Below, piece by piece: positions 30,630-41,169 of a stretch of 64,000 nucleotides of DNA (the stretch's first letter is position 1; every line of letters begins with the position of its first letter). The notes beneath the pieces were generated by a model. The model was not told the origin of the DNA and made no database searches. It saw only the letters and a list, made by a program, of their open reading frames with translations. The stretch spans positions 2,852,001-2,916,000 of the forward strand of contig JAHQRK010000005.1 in NCBI GenBank assembly GCA_019828595.1, in the 5' to 3' direction. This stretch comes from Aphanomyces cochlioides (taxonomy: Eukaryota > Oomycota > Saprolegniomycetes > Saprolegniales > Verrucalvaceae). A program made the translations under genes and the position numbers.

Positions 30630-32677
30630 CCATGTCGACTGAGAAGAGACAAGAAGAATAGCCACCCAAGCGAGGACGCGATTGACAGAGACCAACGACG
30701 TGAAAAGAGGATGTATTCAAGAGCACACTATGCTTGACAAGTGACGAGACGAGCAGTGGATGACGAGTGTCGAGATGAAAGACTTAAGGAGAGAGCGCCT
30801 GGAGTTCCTGGCGGGCGTTGTTGGTCGAGATCAAAGCGGCGTAGGACCACGTGAGGTCGTTCACGCCCTGGGGCACACCAGTGTTGCGGTTGAACTGCTC
30901 GTTGAAGTGGTTGCCAGCCGCGCCGTGGAACTTGACACGGCGAATGTGCTTGTCACCGTACGCCTTGAGGCCTTCGATGATGGATGTGAACTGCGTGGTT
31001 CCCTTGGCGTACGTGCCCGCGGCAACATTGAGACCGAGGCCGACAGGGGCCCCGGCATTGAACAACTTTTGGTTGAGAGGCGTGACCGTAATGGAGCCGG
31101 CCTTGACGAACGCAGTCGCCGCACGGAAGACACTCTCCGCCACGATCAGCGTGCACAAGTACCACGGGTTGCCTTGAGAGTTGTTGGCACCGTCGTAGGT
31201 GTCGCCGTAGTAACGACCGATAGCCAGCGACAGTGGCAAGCCAGCCGAGTCGGTCTTGACGTTCTGGTTGAGAGCGTACTCGCTCACAAAGCCGGATTCC
31301 AACTGCGCGATGGACGAGAGAATGCGGTCGTCTTGCGGAGCAAACACGCCGTCGCCGTTGTCGCCATGGACAGCACCGAGTGGGATAGCGGCGTCCAACA
31401 GACGAGCGTTGAGGGTCGTCTGCACAGACTGCGCATTCGCGTTCCAGAACGTGGCCAGCTTGGCATCCAACTTGGTCGCTTCGGCAGCATACGTGGCAGC
31501 ACTGGCGGCGTCCCCGAGGAAGTTGGCAAAGTCACGCGCCTCGTAGACCGCACGACGTTGCACGGCGACCGTGAAGAAGTGGAGGCCTCGCTGTTCCTCC
31601 CACAAGTCGCATCCGTTGCCATCGTTGTACTTGCTGATGACATAGGCAATGTCGTTCTTGATCACACCGGACGCGGTGCTGTTGTACAAGTCGACGACCT
31701 TGGAGAGCGAGCCGCCCTTCGCCAAGTACGCCTTGGAGAAGCGGATGAACGAGCTCGCACGAACCGCAGGTCCGTCATTCTGAGGGCGGCACCAAGGATC
31801 AGTGAACGCAGTGCCGTCAACCTTGTACTTTGGCTCGCCGAGACCGCTTTGCGTCGTCAGACCTTGGAGCTTCTTGTTGAAAGTCGCGTGGTCCCAGAAC
31901 GTCTGCTCCAGCGTCGCATCGCCGGCCTTGTAAAACTCGTTGATGACGTTCATGACGAGACCAGAGTCACGGAGCCAGTGCCAGACATAGTTGTTGGCAC
32001 CACCAGGTGACGCGGCGATAATGGAGCCAGGGAGGGCACCCGCGACGTTCTTTGGACTGATGTTGTTGAGCAAGAACGTCTTGAACGACGGCAAGCCGGC
32101 CGACAAGAATGCAGTCACATCGGCTTGGAAACCGGGCGTTCCTGGCGCGGACGTTCGTGTCGTGACTTGGTAGTTGTTGCCGTAGCCGCCGTTGTTGTCG
32201 TAGTACGTGGCGCCGTTCACTTTGTACTCGACATAGAACTGGGTGATGCCAGCCGACGAGATGGGGCAGTTGAACGACCACGCTTCCTTGTTGGACGAGT
32301 CGGGGCCGCTCGTGTAGCCAGCCGAGCACGTGTTTCCCCACGTCTGTGCCGTGTTGGCATAGATCACGGTGACGGTCTTGGCGTACGCGAGATTCTTGAC
32401 CGTGATGGTACCCGTGAGCTTGGTCCCGTCGAACGCGTACGAGTTGACCTTGACCTCATCGACGGCATGGCAGATAGCGATGAACGCGAGGACAGCGAAG
32501 ACTTTTTTCACGGCGGCGAAGACCATATCGTTGGGAAGTGGCTTGCGTCGAAGAGGGAAAATTGGAGAATGAGAGATCGTTGCCTGGGCGTGGATCGCGC
32601 GAGGTGGCGGTTCGAACGAGTCAAGGGTGAGAGAGGCTACCACGCTTGGCTGAGGGTCACCAGTTGTTTGAACCACA
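30630..32677 (-). repeat. left arm of 2,048-bp inverted duplication
   Basis: This segment is the reverse complement of 35916-37963; both are exactly 2,048 bp and all translated frames in them are the same, so the arms are identical or nearly so. Outer junction sequences GTCGACATGG (inside) diverge immediately beyond; the inner junction is at TTTGAACCACA. The spacer is 3,238 bp. Confidence 0.95.
30784..32526 (-). CDS. secreted glucoamylase, CBM21 + GH15 (copy A)
   Basis: Single exon, 580 residues, from ATG 32526; a longer open frame upstream has no signal peptide. Residues 1-21 are a signal peptide (VKKVFAVLAFIAICHA). Residues ~25-125 form a CBM21 starch-binding domain (VKVNSYAFDGTKLTGTITV; FYVEYKVNGATYYDNNGGYG). 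Then comes the GH15 catalytic domain: YVWHWLRDSGLVMNV, GEPKYKVDGTAFTDPW, CDLWEEQRGLHFFT with the general acid Glu, AIGRYYGDTYDG followed by GNPWYLCTL, and NHFNEQFNRNTG with the expected base Glu, ending LTWSYAALIS. GH15 enzymes release glucose from starch or glycogen ends outside the cell. It is transcribed towards the outside of the inverted pair; the partner copy at 36067-37809 encodes the same protein. Confidence 0.95.
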   Translation of the reverse strand: MVFAAVKKVFAVLAFIAICHAVDEVKVNSYAFDGTKLTGTITVKNLAYAKTVTVIYANTAQTWGNTCSAGYTSGPDSSNKEAWSFNCPISSAGITQFYVEYKVNGATYYDNNGGYGNNYQVTTRTSAPGTPGFQADVTAFLSAGLPSFKTFLLNNISPKNVAGALPGSIIAASPGGANNYVWHWLRDSGLVMNVINEFYKAGDATLEQTFWDHATFNKKLQGLTTQSGLGEPKYKVDGTAFTDPWCRPQNDGPAVRASSFIRFSKAYLAKGGSLSKVVDLYNSTASGVIKNDIAYVISKYNDGNGCDLWEEQRGLHFFTVAVQRRAVYEARDFANFLGDAASAATYAAEATKLDAKLATFWNANAQSVQTTLNARLLDAAIPLGAVHGDNGDGVFAPQDDRILSSIAQLESGFVSEYALNQNVKTDSAGLPLSLAIGRYYGDTYDGANNSQGNPWYLCTLIVAESVFRAATAFVKAGSITVTPLNQKLFNAGAPVGLGLNVAAGTYAKGTTQFTSIIEGLKAYGDKHIRRVKFHGAAGNHFNEQFNRNTGVPQGVNDLTWSYAALISTNNARQELQALSP

Positions 32678-35600
32678 CCCCGTCTACAGTAGTCCTTGCA
32701 GAGCTCAGGTGGATGTCGTGGGTGTTCATATCGTGCGGCTTCAATCATGCGAGACTGGAACAAGTTTTGCCGGGTTTTGATGCCAAGTCGCAAGTCCTTC
32801 CATGACACGTTTGACGCTAGGGCTCTGACTGCCACGCCAGCTCAGGCTCAATGGGCCTCGGACCCTCGACATTCAAGCCCCTGGACCGGAGGACACTTTT
32901 GTATACACCGGTAGGAGGAGGCCGACACCTTTGATTTCAAGAAGTCGCTGCTCGTCATTGTCGTCCAAACATACTCGGACGTCATGTGTCTGTTTCCAAT
33001 CTTCAGTTTCCACCATGTATGCAATCTCGACACTATTACACGGCTCCGCGCAGTCTGCGGCTACATGTGCTGGCAACATGCAGGGATTGAGTCAATGGAT
33101 AGACATATATACTTTGGTTCATGTTGTGGGCTTCATTGAAAATGCCAGAGAACGCTTTCTTCAGTCAATCCCTTGGAAAATCGAACCCATGTCGTCGTTC
33201 AACCATCAAGCGACGAGTCCAACCCTGCAAATGCAAATGGAAACGGTAGGTGCATCCAACGAGGTATGCAGGGTTGCCGCCTCTGCTTGCCTCGCTGACC
33301 ACACGAGGCACTGGTGTCGATTACACTGAAGATGTAGTACAATGTGATCGCTGCATTAGTACATCCGTCTGGTCAGATTTGTCCACTTCAGAATTTACAG
33401 CGTGATTTGTCATGTGACTACAGTGTAGATTGGTGAATAGACTGCTCTCTTCTGTGTGCTGCCAGGAGCGTAGATGCTTCCTTTCATGGTCTGCGCCGAT
33501 GGCAATGCGTTCGACAACGAAGATCTATCTGTCCACCGATTGTATCCCAAGGATCTCTCTTCCCACCACGAGTTTCGAGTTTTCGTGACCGGAAATCTGA
33601 CAAAGAAGAAAAAGTGGACAAATCACACCGACAGAGGTTGGACTTGTGGATAGATTGATCGGCCCCCCACATTCTTCCCCTGCGCAGTGCGCACCAAGCA
33701 ACAACGCCTCCCATGGCGAAGGCATTCGTCGTGATCTGGAGCGATGAGTAATCGATGCTGCTGAATGCGCCTTGTACACACGTAACGAGTCCCGGATGGA
33801 ATCCCAATGAGATGAACCTTCGTTGCATATCATATTCCAAAACTTGGACAGTCGGACGATCACCATCGCATGCTTGCTCTGCCGAGTGCTTCGCCATGGG
33901 GTCGGTGTTATCGAGCCACTGTCCTACAGCGAGGTGATCTCGACCACGTTTCCCCTGATCCAGAACATTAGAAAGACTGGAAACATGATCGTTGATTCCA
34001 CCTCAACGTGAGAATTAGCCCTTGACGACAATGCCAACCACAAATTGCTTTTATGTTATGGCATGAATAATGCGTTGCCTATCGTTTCGTAAGGGCTCTT
34101 GTTGGAGATCCAAACACGTACGATAAGGCAATGCTTGACGAATAAACCGTTCAATCGACAAGACTTTGTTATCAATTTTGTCTGCAGCCCATGTTGCCAA
34201 GGCTGACGATGATGCCGAGACGAAATGTCCTCGTCAATTTGATCCAGTTGAATCGATGTCCCCAGGGAAAATTCAACAAATCTTGGACTCTCGGCTTAAA
34301 CCATGAGCCACACTCGACGTTGGGCATCGACAGAATCGACGACATTCCGAACACGGCCTTGTGTGTGGTGTACTCCACAGAATCAGACCAGGGTGCACCG
34401 CCAGGGCTGAATCAAAGGGGGGAGAGCTTGGGAAAAGTTTCTCAAACGTAAAGTCGAATGACAGAGGTAGAGTCTTCCCACTGGGATGCCAATCCAAGGA
34501 GGTTTTTCCTCTTTCATGCTTATGCCAGCCCGGCTTCCGGTCGCATCAGAGTCTCGACGACCTGAGGAACGCAACAGCGCGACTGCTCTCAACCGCACAC
34601 TATGGTCAGTGAGCGATGTACTGCAGAGGGAATATTCGAGTGGTGTTGCATGAAGGCTTTACGTCAACAGCACGGACAAAGTCGATGGCCCCAAAGTACT
34701 TTGATGCAGTGCAGGCGGCTGCAACCTGGTCTGAATCGGGCGAGCTCGTCATGATAAAGTTCTGGATCAGGGTCGACGTGGTCAAGACCCCCTCGTCATG
34801 GAACAATAGCTGGACTAAACCGACACCACGCCTGGCTCACTCGTCCACAACAAAGTTGATATTTGTGGCTGTGACACAAGAGTTCGCACCCATCACGTAG
34901 TTTGCATTTCCAATCTTCAATGTTGAGGCAACAGAGCGCACTACATGCGCGTAGCAAGACGCATTTCTCAGCTCCATGATTGTCCCCCTGGTTGCGTCAC
35001 CTCTCATTTCCATCATACCGAACTCTTGCAAGGATCACAAAGAGAGAGAGACTAAATCTAAAGCTTTGATGGAATTTGCACTGTAAAACATTTTTCCATT
35101 GTTCGGAATGCAATGAGTGACGCAATATGTCGTGTGTTTCTGCCAACAGGTTGGCATCATACAGAGGTGTGGGATGACCATTTGTCCGAAATACAGTCCA
35201 TGAAATGACTGCCGACCGATGTAACTTGTATACGACAACAGTGAGATAACAAGCCAGTGACTCGCGTAATGACTGCATTGCGACCAAGTGCTACAAGATG
35301 TTCATGCACTTACAGTATCCACCTCAATAGATTACCATTAGTACGTTGGCTATTTCGAGGATCGGCTAGTCAATCGTGACAATTGGCATGGTAACCCATA
35401 CTAGTCCCCATTGCATGCCCTGCTCCTCGAAATACTGAGCAACTACTCAAGAGGATTCAATTCCCTGTCGAATGAACCATTGAACGAAGACACGTTTTGC
35501 ACGAGAGTGACGTAAATCTCCGTGCCATCTTGCCGTGTTCTAGTGTCAAGACACATCCAGGTGGAAACTCAAGATTGTAAACAGATGTACCAAGTCTGTG

Positions 35601-35915
35601 TTCGTTGGACGACAATGACGACCAGCAACTTCTTGAAATCGTAGCAATATGCTGTGTCGGCCTCCTCCAACCAGTATGCAACAGCGTCAGCACCTCTGGT
35701 CCACTACTTGGCCATGAAGAGTCAGTGGCCCATGGAGCCGTGGGATGCCAAAGAAATCATTCAAGATAGCAAGGCACTGCGAGCCCTAAAGACAAACGTG
35801 ACATGGAACGACCTGCGAGTTGATATCAAGAGCCGCCGAAACATGTCCTAGTCGCGCGCAACATCCAACTGGGCCCGGCTACGATTACCGGTACTGTAGA
35901 CTGGGGTGGGACGGC
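32678..35915. other. 3.2-kb spacer between glucoamylase arms, decayed
   Basis: No intact gene. Two internal parts, about 32690-33060 (minus) and 35540-35860 (plus), are diverged reverse complements of each other and encode similar fragments (WKDLRLGIKTRQN versus WNDLRVDIKSRRN; LDDNDEQRLLEI versus LDDNDDQQLLEI in one frame). So the inverted duplication once extended inward by ~350 bp more on each side. The middle (33100-35500) holds only short ORFs on both strands, such as 33484-33897 minus and 34606-35031 minus, with no recognised domain. Confidence 0.55.
35540..35860 (+). pseudogene. decayed gene tail paired with 32690-33060 minus
   Basis: The frame from 35654 reads LALVHYLAMKSQWP-like sequence and ends LRALKTNVTWNDLRVDIKSR; its counterpart near 32690-32840 minus ends LASNVSWKDLRLGIKTRQN. 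Upstream, both carry a TTGGACGACAATGACGA block. They are diverged by roughly 20-30%, unlike the identical arms beside them. Family not recognised. Confidence 0.45.
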
Positions 35916-37963
35916 TGTGGTTCAAACAACTGGTGACCCTCAGCCAAGCGTGGTAGCCTCTCTCACCCTTGACTCGTTCGAACCGCCACCTCGCGCGATC
36001 CACGCCCAGGCAACGATCTCTCATTCTCCAATTTTCCCTCTTCGACGCAAGCCACTTCCCAACGATATGGTCTTCGCCGCCGTGAAAAAAGTCTTCGCTG
36101 TCCTCGCGTTCATCGCTATCTGCCATGCCGTCGATGAGGTCAAGGTCAACTCGTACGCGTTCGACGGGACCAAGCTCACGGGTACCATCACGGTCAAGAA
36201 TCTCGCGTACGCCAAGACCGTCACCGTGATCTATGCCAACACGGCACAGACGTGGGGAAACACGTGCTCGGCTGGCTACACGAGCGGCCCCGACTCGTCC
36301 AACAAGGAAGCGTGGTCGTTCAACTGCCCCATCTCGTCGGCTGGCATCACCCAGTTCTATGTCGAGTACAAAGTGAACGGCGCCACGTACTACGACAACA
36401 ACGGCGGCTACGGCAACAACTACCAAGTCACGACACGAACGTCCGCGCCAGGAACGCCCGGTTTCCAAGCCGATGTGACTGCATTCTTGTCGGCCGGCTT
36501 GCCGTCGTTCAAGACGTTCTTGCTCAACAACATCAGTCCAAAGAACGTCGCGGGTGCCCTCCCTGGCTCCATTATCGCCGCGTCACCTGGTGGTGCCAAC
36601 AACTATGTCTGGCACTGGCTCCGTGACTCTGGTCTCGTCATGAACGTCATCAACGAGTTTTACAAGGCCGGCGATGCGACGCTGGAGCAGACGTTCTGGG
36701 ACCACGCGACTTTCAACAAGAAGCTCCAAGGTCTGACGACGCAAAGCGGTCTCGGCGAGCCAAAGTACAAGGTTGACGGCACTGCGTTCACTGATCCTTG
36801 GTGCCGCCCTCAGAATGACGGACCTGCGGTTCGTGCGAGCTCGTTCATCCGCTTCTCCAAGGCGTACTTGGCGAAGGGCGGCTCGCTCTCCAAGGTCGTC
36901 GACTTGTACAACAGCACCGCGTCCGGTGTGATCAAGAACGACATTGCCTATGTCATCAGCAAGTACAACGATGGCAACGGATGCGACTTGTGGGAGGAAC
37001 AGCGAGGCCTCCACTTCTTCACGGTCGCCGTGCAACGTCGTGCGGTCTACGAGGCGCGTGACTTTGCCAACTTCCTCGGGGACGCCGCCAGTGCTGCCAC
37101 GTATGCTGCCGAAGCGACCAAGTTGGATGCCAAGCTGGCCACGTTCTGGAACGCGAATGCGCAGTCTGTGCAGACGACCCTCAACGCTCGTCTGTTGGAC
37201 GCCGCTATCCCACTCGGTGCTGTCCATGGCGACAACGGCGACGGCGTGTTTGCTCCGCAAGACGACCGCATTCTCTCGTCCATCGCGCAGTTGGAATCCG
37301 GCTTTGTGAGCGAGTACGCTCTCAACCAGAACGTCAAGACCGACTCGGCTGGCTTGCCACTGTCGCTGGCTATCGGTCGTTACTACGGCGACACCTACGA
37401 CGGTGCCAACAACTCTCAAGGCAACCCGTGGTACTTGTGCACGCTGATCGTGGCGGAGAGTGTCTTCCGTGCGGCGACTGCGTTCGTCAAGGCCGGCTCC
37501 ATTACGGTCACGCCTCTCAACCAAAAGTTGTTCAATGCCGGGGCCCCTGTCGGCCTCGGTCTCAATGTTGCCGCGGGCACGTACGCCAAGGGAACCACGC
37601 AGTTCACATCCATCATCGAAGGCCTCAAGGCGTACGGTGACAAGCACATTCGCCGTGTCAAGTTCCACGGCGCGGCTGGCAACCACTTCAACGAGCAGTT
37701 CAACCGCAACACTGGTGTGCCCCAGGGCGTGAACGACCTCACGTGGTCCTACGCCGCTTTGATCTCGACCAACAACGCCCGCCAGGAACTCCAGGCGCTC
37801 TCTCCTTAAGTCTTTCATCTCGACACTCGTCATCCACTGCTCGTCTCGTCACTTGTCAAGCATAGTGTGCTCTTGAATACATCCTCTTTTCACGTCGTTG
37901 GTCTCTGTCAATCGCGTCCTCGCTTGGGTGGCTATTCTTCTTGTCTCTTCTCAGTCGACATGG
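35916..37963 (+). repeat. right arm of 2,048-bp inverted duplication
   Basis: Reverse complement of 30630-32677 over its full length. Contains the whole glucoamylase transcription unit with ~150 bp upstream and ~150 bp downstream of the coding sequence. Confidence 0.95.
36067..37809 (+). CDS. secreted glucoamylase, CBM21 + GH15 (copy B)
   Basis: Same 580-residue product as copy A (30784-32526), on the opposite strand. The signal peptide, CBM21 domain and GH15 catalytic motifs are all present and the frame is uninterrupted. The two genes point away from each other. Only ~150 bp of upstream sequence is shared with copy A, so promoters may be identical near the start and different further out. 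Both copies are probably active unless the duplication is an assembly artefact. GC content is clearly higher than in the spacer. Confidence 0.95.
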   Translation: MVFAAVKKVFAVLAFIAICHAVDEVKVNSYAFDGTKLTGTITVKNLAYAKTVTVIYANTAQTWGNTCSAGYTSGPDSSNKEAWSFNCPISSAGITQFYVEYKVNGATYYDNNGGYGNNYQVTTRTSAPGTPGFQADVTAFLSAGLPSFKTFLLNNISPKNVAGALPGSIIAASPGGANNYVWHWLRDSGLVMNVINEFYKAGDATLEQTFWDHATFNKKLQGLTTQSGLGEPKYKVDGTAFTDPWCRPQNDGPAVRASSFIRFSKAYLAKGGSLSKVVDLYNSTASGVIKNDIAYVISKYNDGNGCDLWEEQRGLHFFTVAVQRRAVYEARDFANFLGDAASAATYAAEATKLDAKLATFWNANAQSVQTTLNARLLDAAIPLGAVHGDNGDGVFAPQDDRILSSIAQLESGFVSEYALNQNVKTDSAGLPLSLAIGRYYGDTYDGANNSQGNPWYLCTLIVAESVFRAATAFVKAGSITVTPLNQKLFNAGAPVGLGLNVAAGTYAKGTTQFTSIIEGLKAYGDKHIRRVKFHGAAGNHFNEQFNRNTGVPQGVNDLTWSYAALISTNNARQELQALSP

Positions 37964-38325
37964 ACCTGTAGAGAGATTTGCTGGCATGCTCCTGGCCTGG
38001 GAAGGTTGTCTTTGCATGTCAATGGAGTCATCCATCGGCCAAGTTCCCGATGTAAAGCTCCAGTTGAAAACAAATCGCAGGAGACTGACCGTCTTGCCAT
38101 CTCACGGACATTCGCAACGACTACTCCCTGCGTTGGTGTTTCCCGTGCAATGTGAATATATGGCCACAGACCGCACAGATGTAGACTTGTATGTATTGTA
38201 TTTCTTAACGCATGGACTTTTGTAGTTGTCATCTAGATGATGCGGTAGTCTTCGTAGTACGTTCGCAAGCTGAACACTGTCTTGACAGACCTACAATTCA
38301 TGGTGACTGGCCTGTCCGAGGCAAT
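37964..38325. other. intergenic, no gene seen
   Basis: Short unsupported ORFs on both strands. No similarity to the region outside the left arm was noticed. Confidence 0.4.
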
Positions 38326-38633
38326 TCAATCGTCGTACGTGCAGTAGACGGTTGCAACGAGCATGCCAGTGGCAAAAGCGGTCATGCGCGCTTGGCGTGG
38401 AATGGGTTTCTTGCGGTTGCGGATGTCCACCCCTAGCCAGTTCTGCATACAGATCACACTCGTGCACATCACATACAATAGCCAGCAAGGCCGCCGCCAC
38501 CCGTCGCCAATGTCGTGCAAACATTCTCTTCACGCTTGCGTTTTACTGCATCGTAGACTTTTCTCGGCGGGTATTTGAGTTCATGCTCCAGTAGCCGCGT
38601 CTTCCGGGCATTGAACTTCTCCAAGCTGTCCAT
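38326..38633 (-). CDS. small two-exon membrane protein, tentative
   Basis: From ATG 38633 the frame reads MDSLEKFNARKTRLLEHEL then YPPRKVYDAVKRKREEN. A second coding stretch ends at 38326: NWLGVDIRNRKKPIPRQARM, then TAFATGMLVATVYCTYDD. Joining them in phase requires an intron of ~86 bp starting GTTTGC and ending TATGCAG; other GT sites give stops. The product (~75 residues) would be basic with one C-terminal hydrophobic segment. Family not recognised; start may lie further upstream. Confidence 0.4.
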
Positions 38634-38911
38634 CGAAAGATCGGCACTGAAGTACCAAGTCAGAATATAAAATTATGCAGGTAGGAAACCTCTAAAATAT
38701 TATAAAGTGAGTGACCTTTCGTCCTCAATGACAAGGAAACTCCATGACCGACAACAACTTCCACCAGCGATTAAACTGCTCGTTGTGGTGCCTCTGTGAG
38801 AGGATAGAATGGATAGAAGAGTGCAAGGCTGGCTGGATTTTGTAGAGATGAGAGAGAGGCTTTGTGGCAAGCAAAAGGATGTACTGTATTGGTAAGACAC
38901 TACAGGATCCT

Positions 38912-39556
38912 TAGTTGCTCATGTATTTCTTGTTTTCCAAGAAGCCTTTGACGGAAGCTTTGCCGAGAGGATTCGAGCGGCAAAAGGTTTGGATACGCTT
39001 CATGACTGGCGTATTGAGCTCCTACAATAGAGAGCAATGAATGCTGGACAATATAAGGCGTCGAACCTCAGGAACAGAGTCTTTGCCAGATATAAGGTTG
39101 AAAATGTCGATCGTTTCGAGGTTCAAAACGTCTTCGTATTGCTTGAGCTCATCAGGAGTCAACGACATGACATTTTCACTCGCCCATCGGCCCAAGAGCA
39201 AGTCAACTTCCAACCTACGATCACCTCCGTCATCATATTGTTCAAATGATGTGCCGGGAAGTACCATCCGCGCTGCTTGCTTCGGTAGATAATACGCTTG
39301 CGGTTAGCAGCGTCTGCGTCGATAGCAACGTCGCCTTGGCTACAACGTAATCAACCTTTTGCCCGTGATCGAAGCTTACCCACCTTGAAGCTGGAAACTC
39401 TTGGCGGACACCAAAATGCTGCTTGCGCATTTCTTCATATCGCTTCTGCGCACGGTTTTCTTGTATTTCCGTAATCTTTAGATGGTCCAAAGACTCAGAG
39501 AAGCAGCGAGCTTGGCGCGCGGCAGGACGAGCAATCGAACGGACGATGGAGAGCAT
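38912..39556 (-). CDS. SDHAF2: succinate dehydrogenase assembly factor 2 (SdhE/Sdh5 family)
   Basis: Four exons on the minus strand, introns of ~40-50 bp. The start at 39556 gives a mitochondrial presequence (MLSIVRSIARPAARQARCF). Splicing joins DVAIDADAANRKRIIYRSKQ with RGWLEVDLLLGRWASENV, SLTPDELKQYEDVLNLET, IDIFNLISGKDSVPEV and a last exon NTPVMKRIQTFCRSNPLG ending at 38912. The RxxRGxxExDxxLG motif is the signature of SdhE/Sdh5, which attaches FAD to the succinate dehydrogenase flavoprotein in the mitochondrial matrix. An alternative ATG at 39622 would sit within the TCCGGATAA promoter motif and is less likely. Divergent from an NDUFAF8-like gene 99 bp away. Confidence 0.93.
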
Positions 39557-39600
39557 GATCGATGCGAATGACTCCGAAGACCAAACACTGGAAATGCATC

Positions 39601-39636
39601 GTCCGGATAAACCTGTCTTCATTGAATTATCCGGAC
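39601..39636. promoter_or_regulatory. inverted pair of GTCCGGATAA motifs in a bidirectional promoter
   Basis: GTCCGGATAA at 39601-39610 and its complement TTATCCGGAC at 39627-39636 lie between the starts of SDHAF2 (39556, minus) and the NDUFAF8-like gene (39656, plus), one per direction. The symmetric placement in a 99-bp gap supports a promoter role. Confidence 0.6.
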
Positions 39637-39655
39637 ATTTGGCAAAGAAGCGGTC

Positions 39656-39958
39656 ATGACGGCAGGCGGCTCAAGCTCCCGACGAATGAGTCAAATCTTC
39701 ACGCAAATGATGACGACGTGTCCCTTGGATGTAAGCTTGCGTTTTGGAATATGGACTTGTTTTCATCATTCTGTATAGATACAGGTCTATGGTGCATGCG
39801 TAGCGAACATTGAAGGCGGTGTGAACAAAAATGCGTGCGAAAAGGAATTCGCCAAGCTCCGTCTATGCTTTCAACAAGCAGCCGTACAACTCCCAAGGTG
39901 CTCGTGCGGTCTAATTTGTGCTTCTAGGCAAAAGCTGCTAAGAAGTAATGGAAAATGA
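39656..39958 (+). CDS. NDUFAF8-like CHCH protein, complex I assembly factor
   Basis: Exon 1 39656-39730 (MTAGGSSSRRMSQIFTQMM), intron GTAAGC..TATAG, exon 2 39779-39958. The second exon encodes VYGACVANIEGGVNKNACEK and EFAKLRLCFQQAAVQL, with Cys-x(n)-Cys and Cys-x8-Cys helices and the C-x-x-E-F-x-x-L-R-x-C-F pattern of NDUFAF8 (C17orf89). NDUFAF8 stabilises NDUFAF5 during complex I assembly. About 84 residues. The 3' end is ambiguous: a 30-bp GTGCTC..CTAG stretch (about 39898-39927) could be removed without changing the frame. Confidence 0.7.
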
Positions 39959-40133
39959 CAGGGTATTTGCCACGGCGCGGGGCAAGGAACTAGGAAATCA
40001 GGAGCGAAGCATGTTTCGATGGATAGAGAAGTAAAGCCTGCTAATGTGAAGCCACATTTGAACTTTGAACGACCCTTCGCGAGGTCATCATTGAGACCTT
40101 AACAGCTTTTTGAATGGGTTGGTCGAGTCTTCT

Positions 40134-40470
40134 CTACATGAAGAAGACAAGAACCAGGAGACTCATCAAGATTGCAATGGCAAAATAGTATGGCCAGAAC
40201 TAGCGATAGAATGAACAGACGACAACGCACAACGACCGTGTACCTCTCTCATGATATCCCCATTTGCTCCTCGATCTGAACGATACGAGCCTCTCTCCAC
40301 ATCTCCATAACCTGCAAGCTCTCCTTTCCGTCGTCGCTCCATGTATTTGATGGCAATTCTGGAAATGACAATCTTGTGACCAATGATTGTCACTCACATT
40401 TCGTCGGGCGGGCGATCTGGAATATATTGTCCACTCTTGCAGGACGATCGTCACGTATATCGGCATCCAC
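40134..40470 (-). CDS. small tail-anchored protein, 5' end unresolved
   Basis: The last exon (40134 to about 40203) encodes a single membrane span, FWPYYFAIAILMSLLVLVFF, and a stop. The exon before it (about 40237-40354) encodes IAIKYMERRRKGELAGYG then DVERGSYRSDRGANGDIM, joined by a GTACAC..GCTAG intron. Upstream, a further exon probably reads QYIPDRPPDE. The start codon was not found. The layout (charged cytosolic part plus C-terminal anchor) resembles tail-anchored proteins; no family recognised. Lies just downstream of the SNARE gene at 40548, same strand. Confidence 0.4.
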
Positions 40471-40547
40471 CAGTAGTTCTAAGATGAAGAGAATATTCCA
40501 GCGAGAGCAGGGATAAAGGGGCAAGAGGGTCTGCCATTACATAGAGA

Positions 40548-40903
40548 TTAAGAGAGATCTGGAACAAGGGCCGATATCAAGACCAACGTTACGACTAGAA
40601 CCGCAATCGCAATGTACATCTTGCAAAGCTGGGGTAAAGAACATGAGATGACTTGAATGTGGTTGCGCTTCCTACCTTTGACTTTTGCTTGTTCACAAGC
40701 TCGGCCTTGGCCGTTTGTGCTGCCATGTCGGTCGTGCCCTTATCGACATCGACGGCGAGGTCGTCAATGAGACGGTTTTGGCTCACCACTTCGCCATTGA
40801 TTGCGCGGGCATTTTGGTTCAATCGCTTCGCACCGGCAAACACTTCTTCAAGATCTGCGTCTTGGTCGTTCTGCGTGTACGGGGTGTGCTGCTGGTAAGC
40901 CAT
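40548..40903 (-). CDS. Q-SNARE-like tail-anchored protein, third copy
   Basis: Exon 1 40676-40903 and exon 2 40548-40628 (intron GTAGGA..CCCAG) give 102 residues. MAYQQHTPYTQNDQD leads into SNARE heptads (LEEVFAGAKRLNQNA, then EVVSQNRLIDDLAVDVDKG) with the central Gln, a basic linker (NKQKSK) and a C-terminal span (LCKMYIAIAVLVVTLVLISA). Same plan as the tandem genes at 21553 and 22461, but with two rather than four exons and clearly diverged. Likely a Qc/Qb SNARE without an N-terminal domain. Partners and membrane unknown. Confidence 0.8.
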
Positions 40904-41169
40904 CCTCCAAACGAAAATGGCGACAATCGCAGTGTGTTTGTAATATATTCTACATTCAACACACTATTGATTGTATCAAAATATAATATTATACAGGATA
41001 GTTTTGGAGTAAGTAATGAGGATGACAGATGTATACATATTTAATTCTACCAAGTTATAATTTAAAAGAGGTTGTTTTGAAATACTCGACCCACACTGAC
41101 TAGCGAAGAACGACATGGGAGAGGCTGCGGCCAAGATGAGGATTCTTATGGAACGACATGGCTTTAACT

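Noticed and set aside
30760..32010. 416-codon frame antisense to glucoamylase copy A (and its twin at 36583-37833)
   Set aside because: Same cause: GC-rich biased codons. It appears in both copies only because the arms are identical.
32527..32835. 103-residue N-terminal extension of glucoamylase copy A
   Set aside because: Crosses the duplication border at 32677 and hides the signal peptide; copy B shares only part of it. The ATG at 32526 is preferred.
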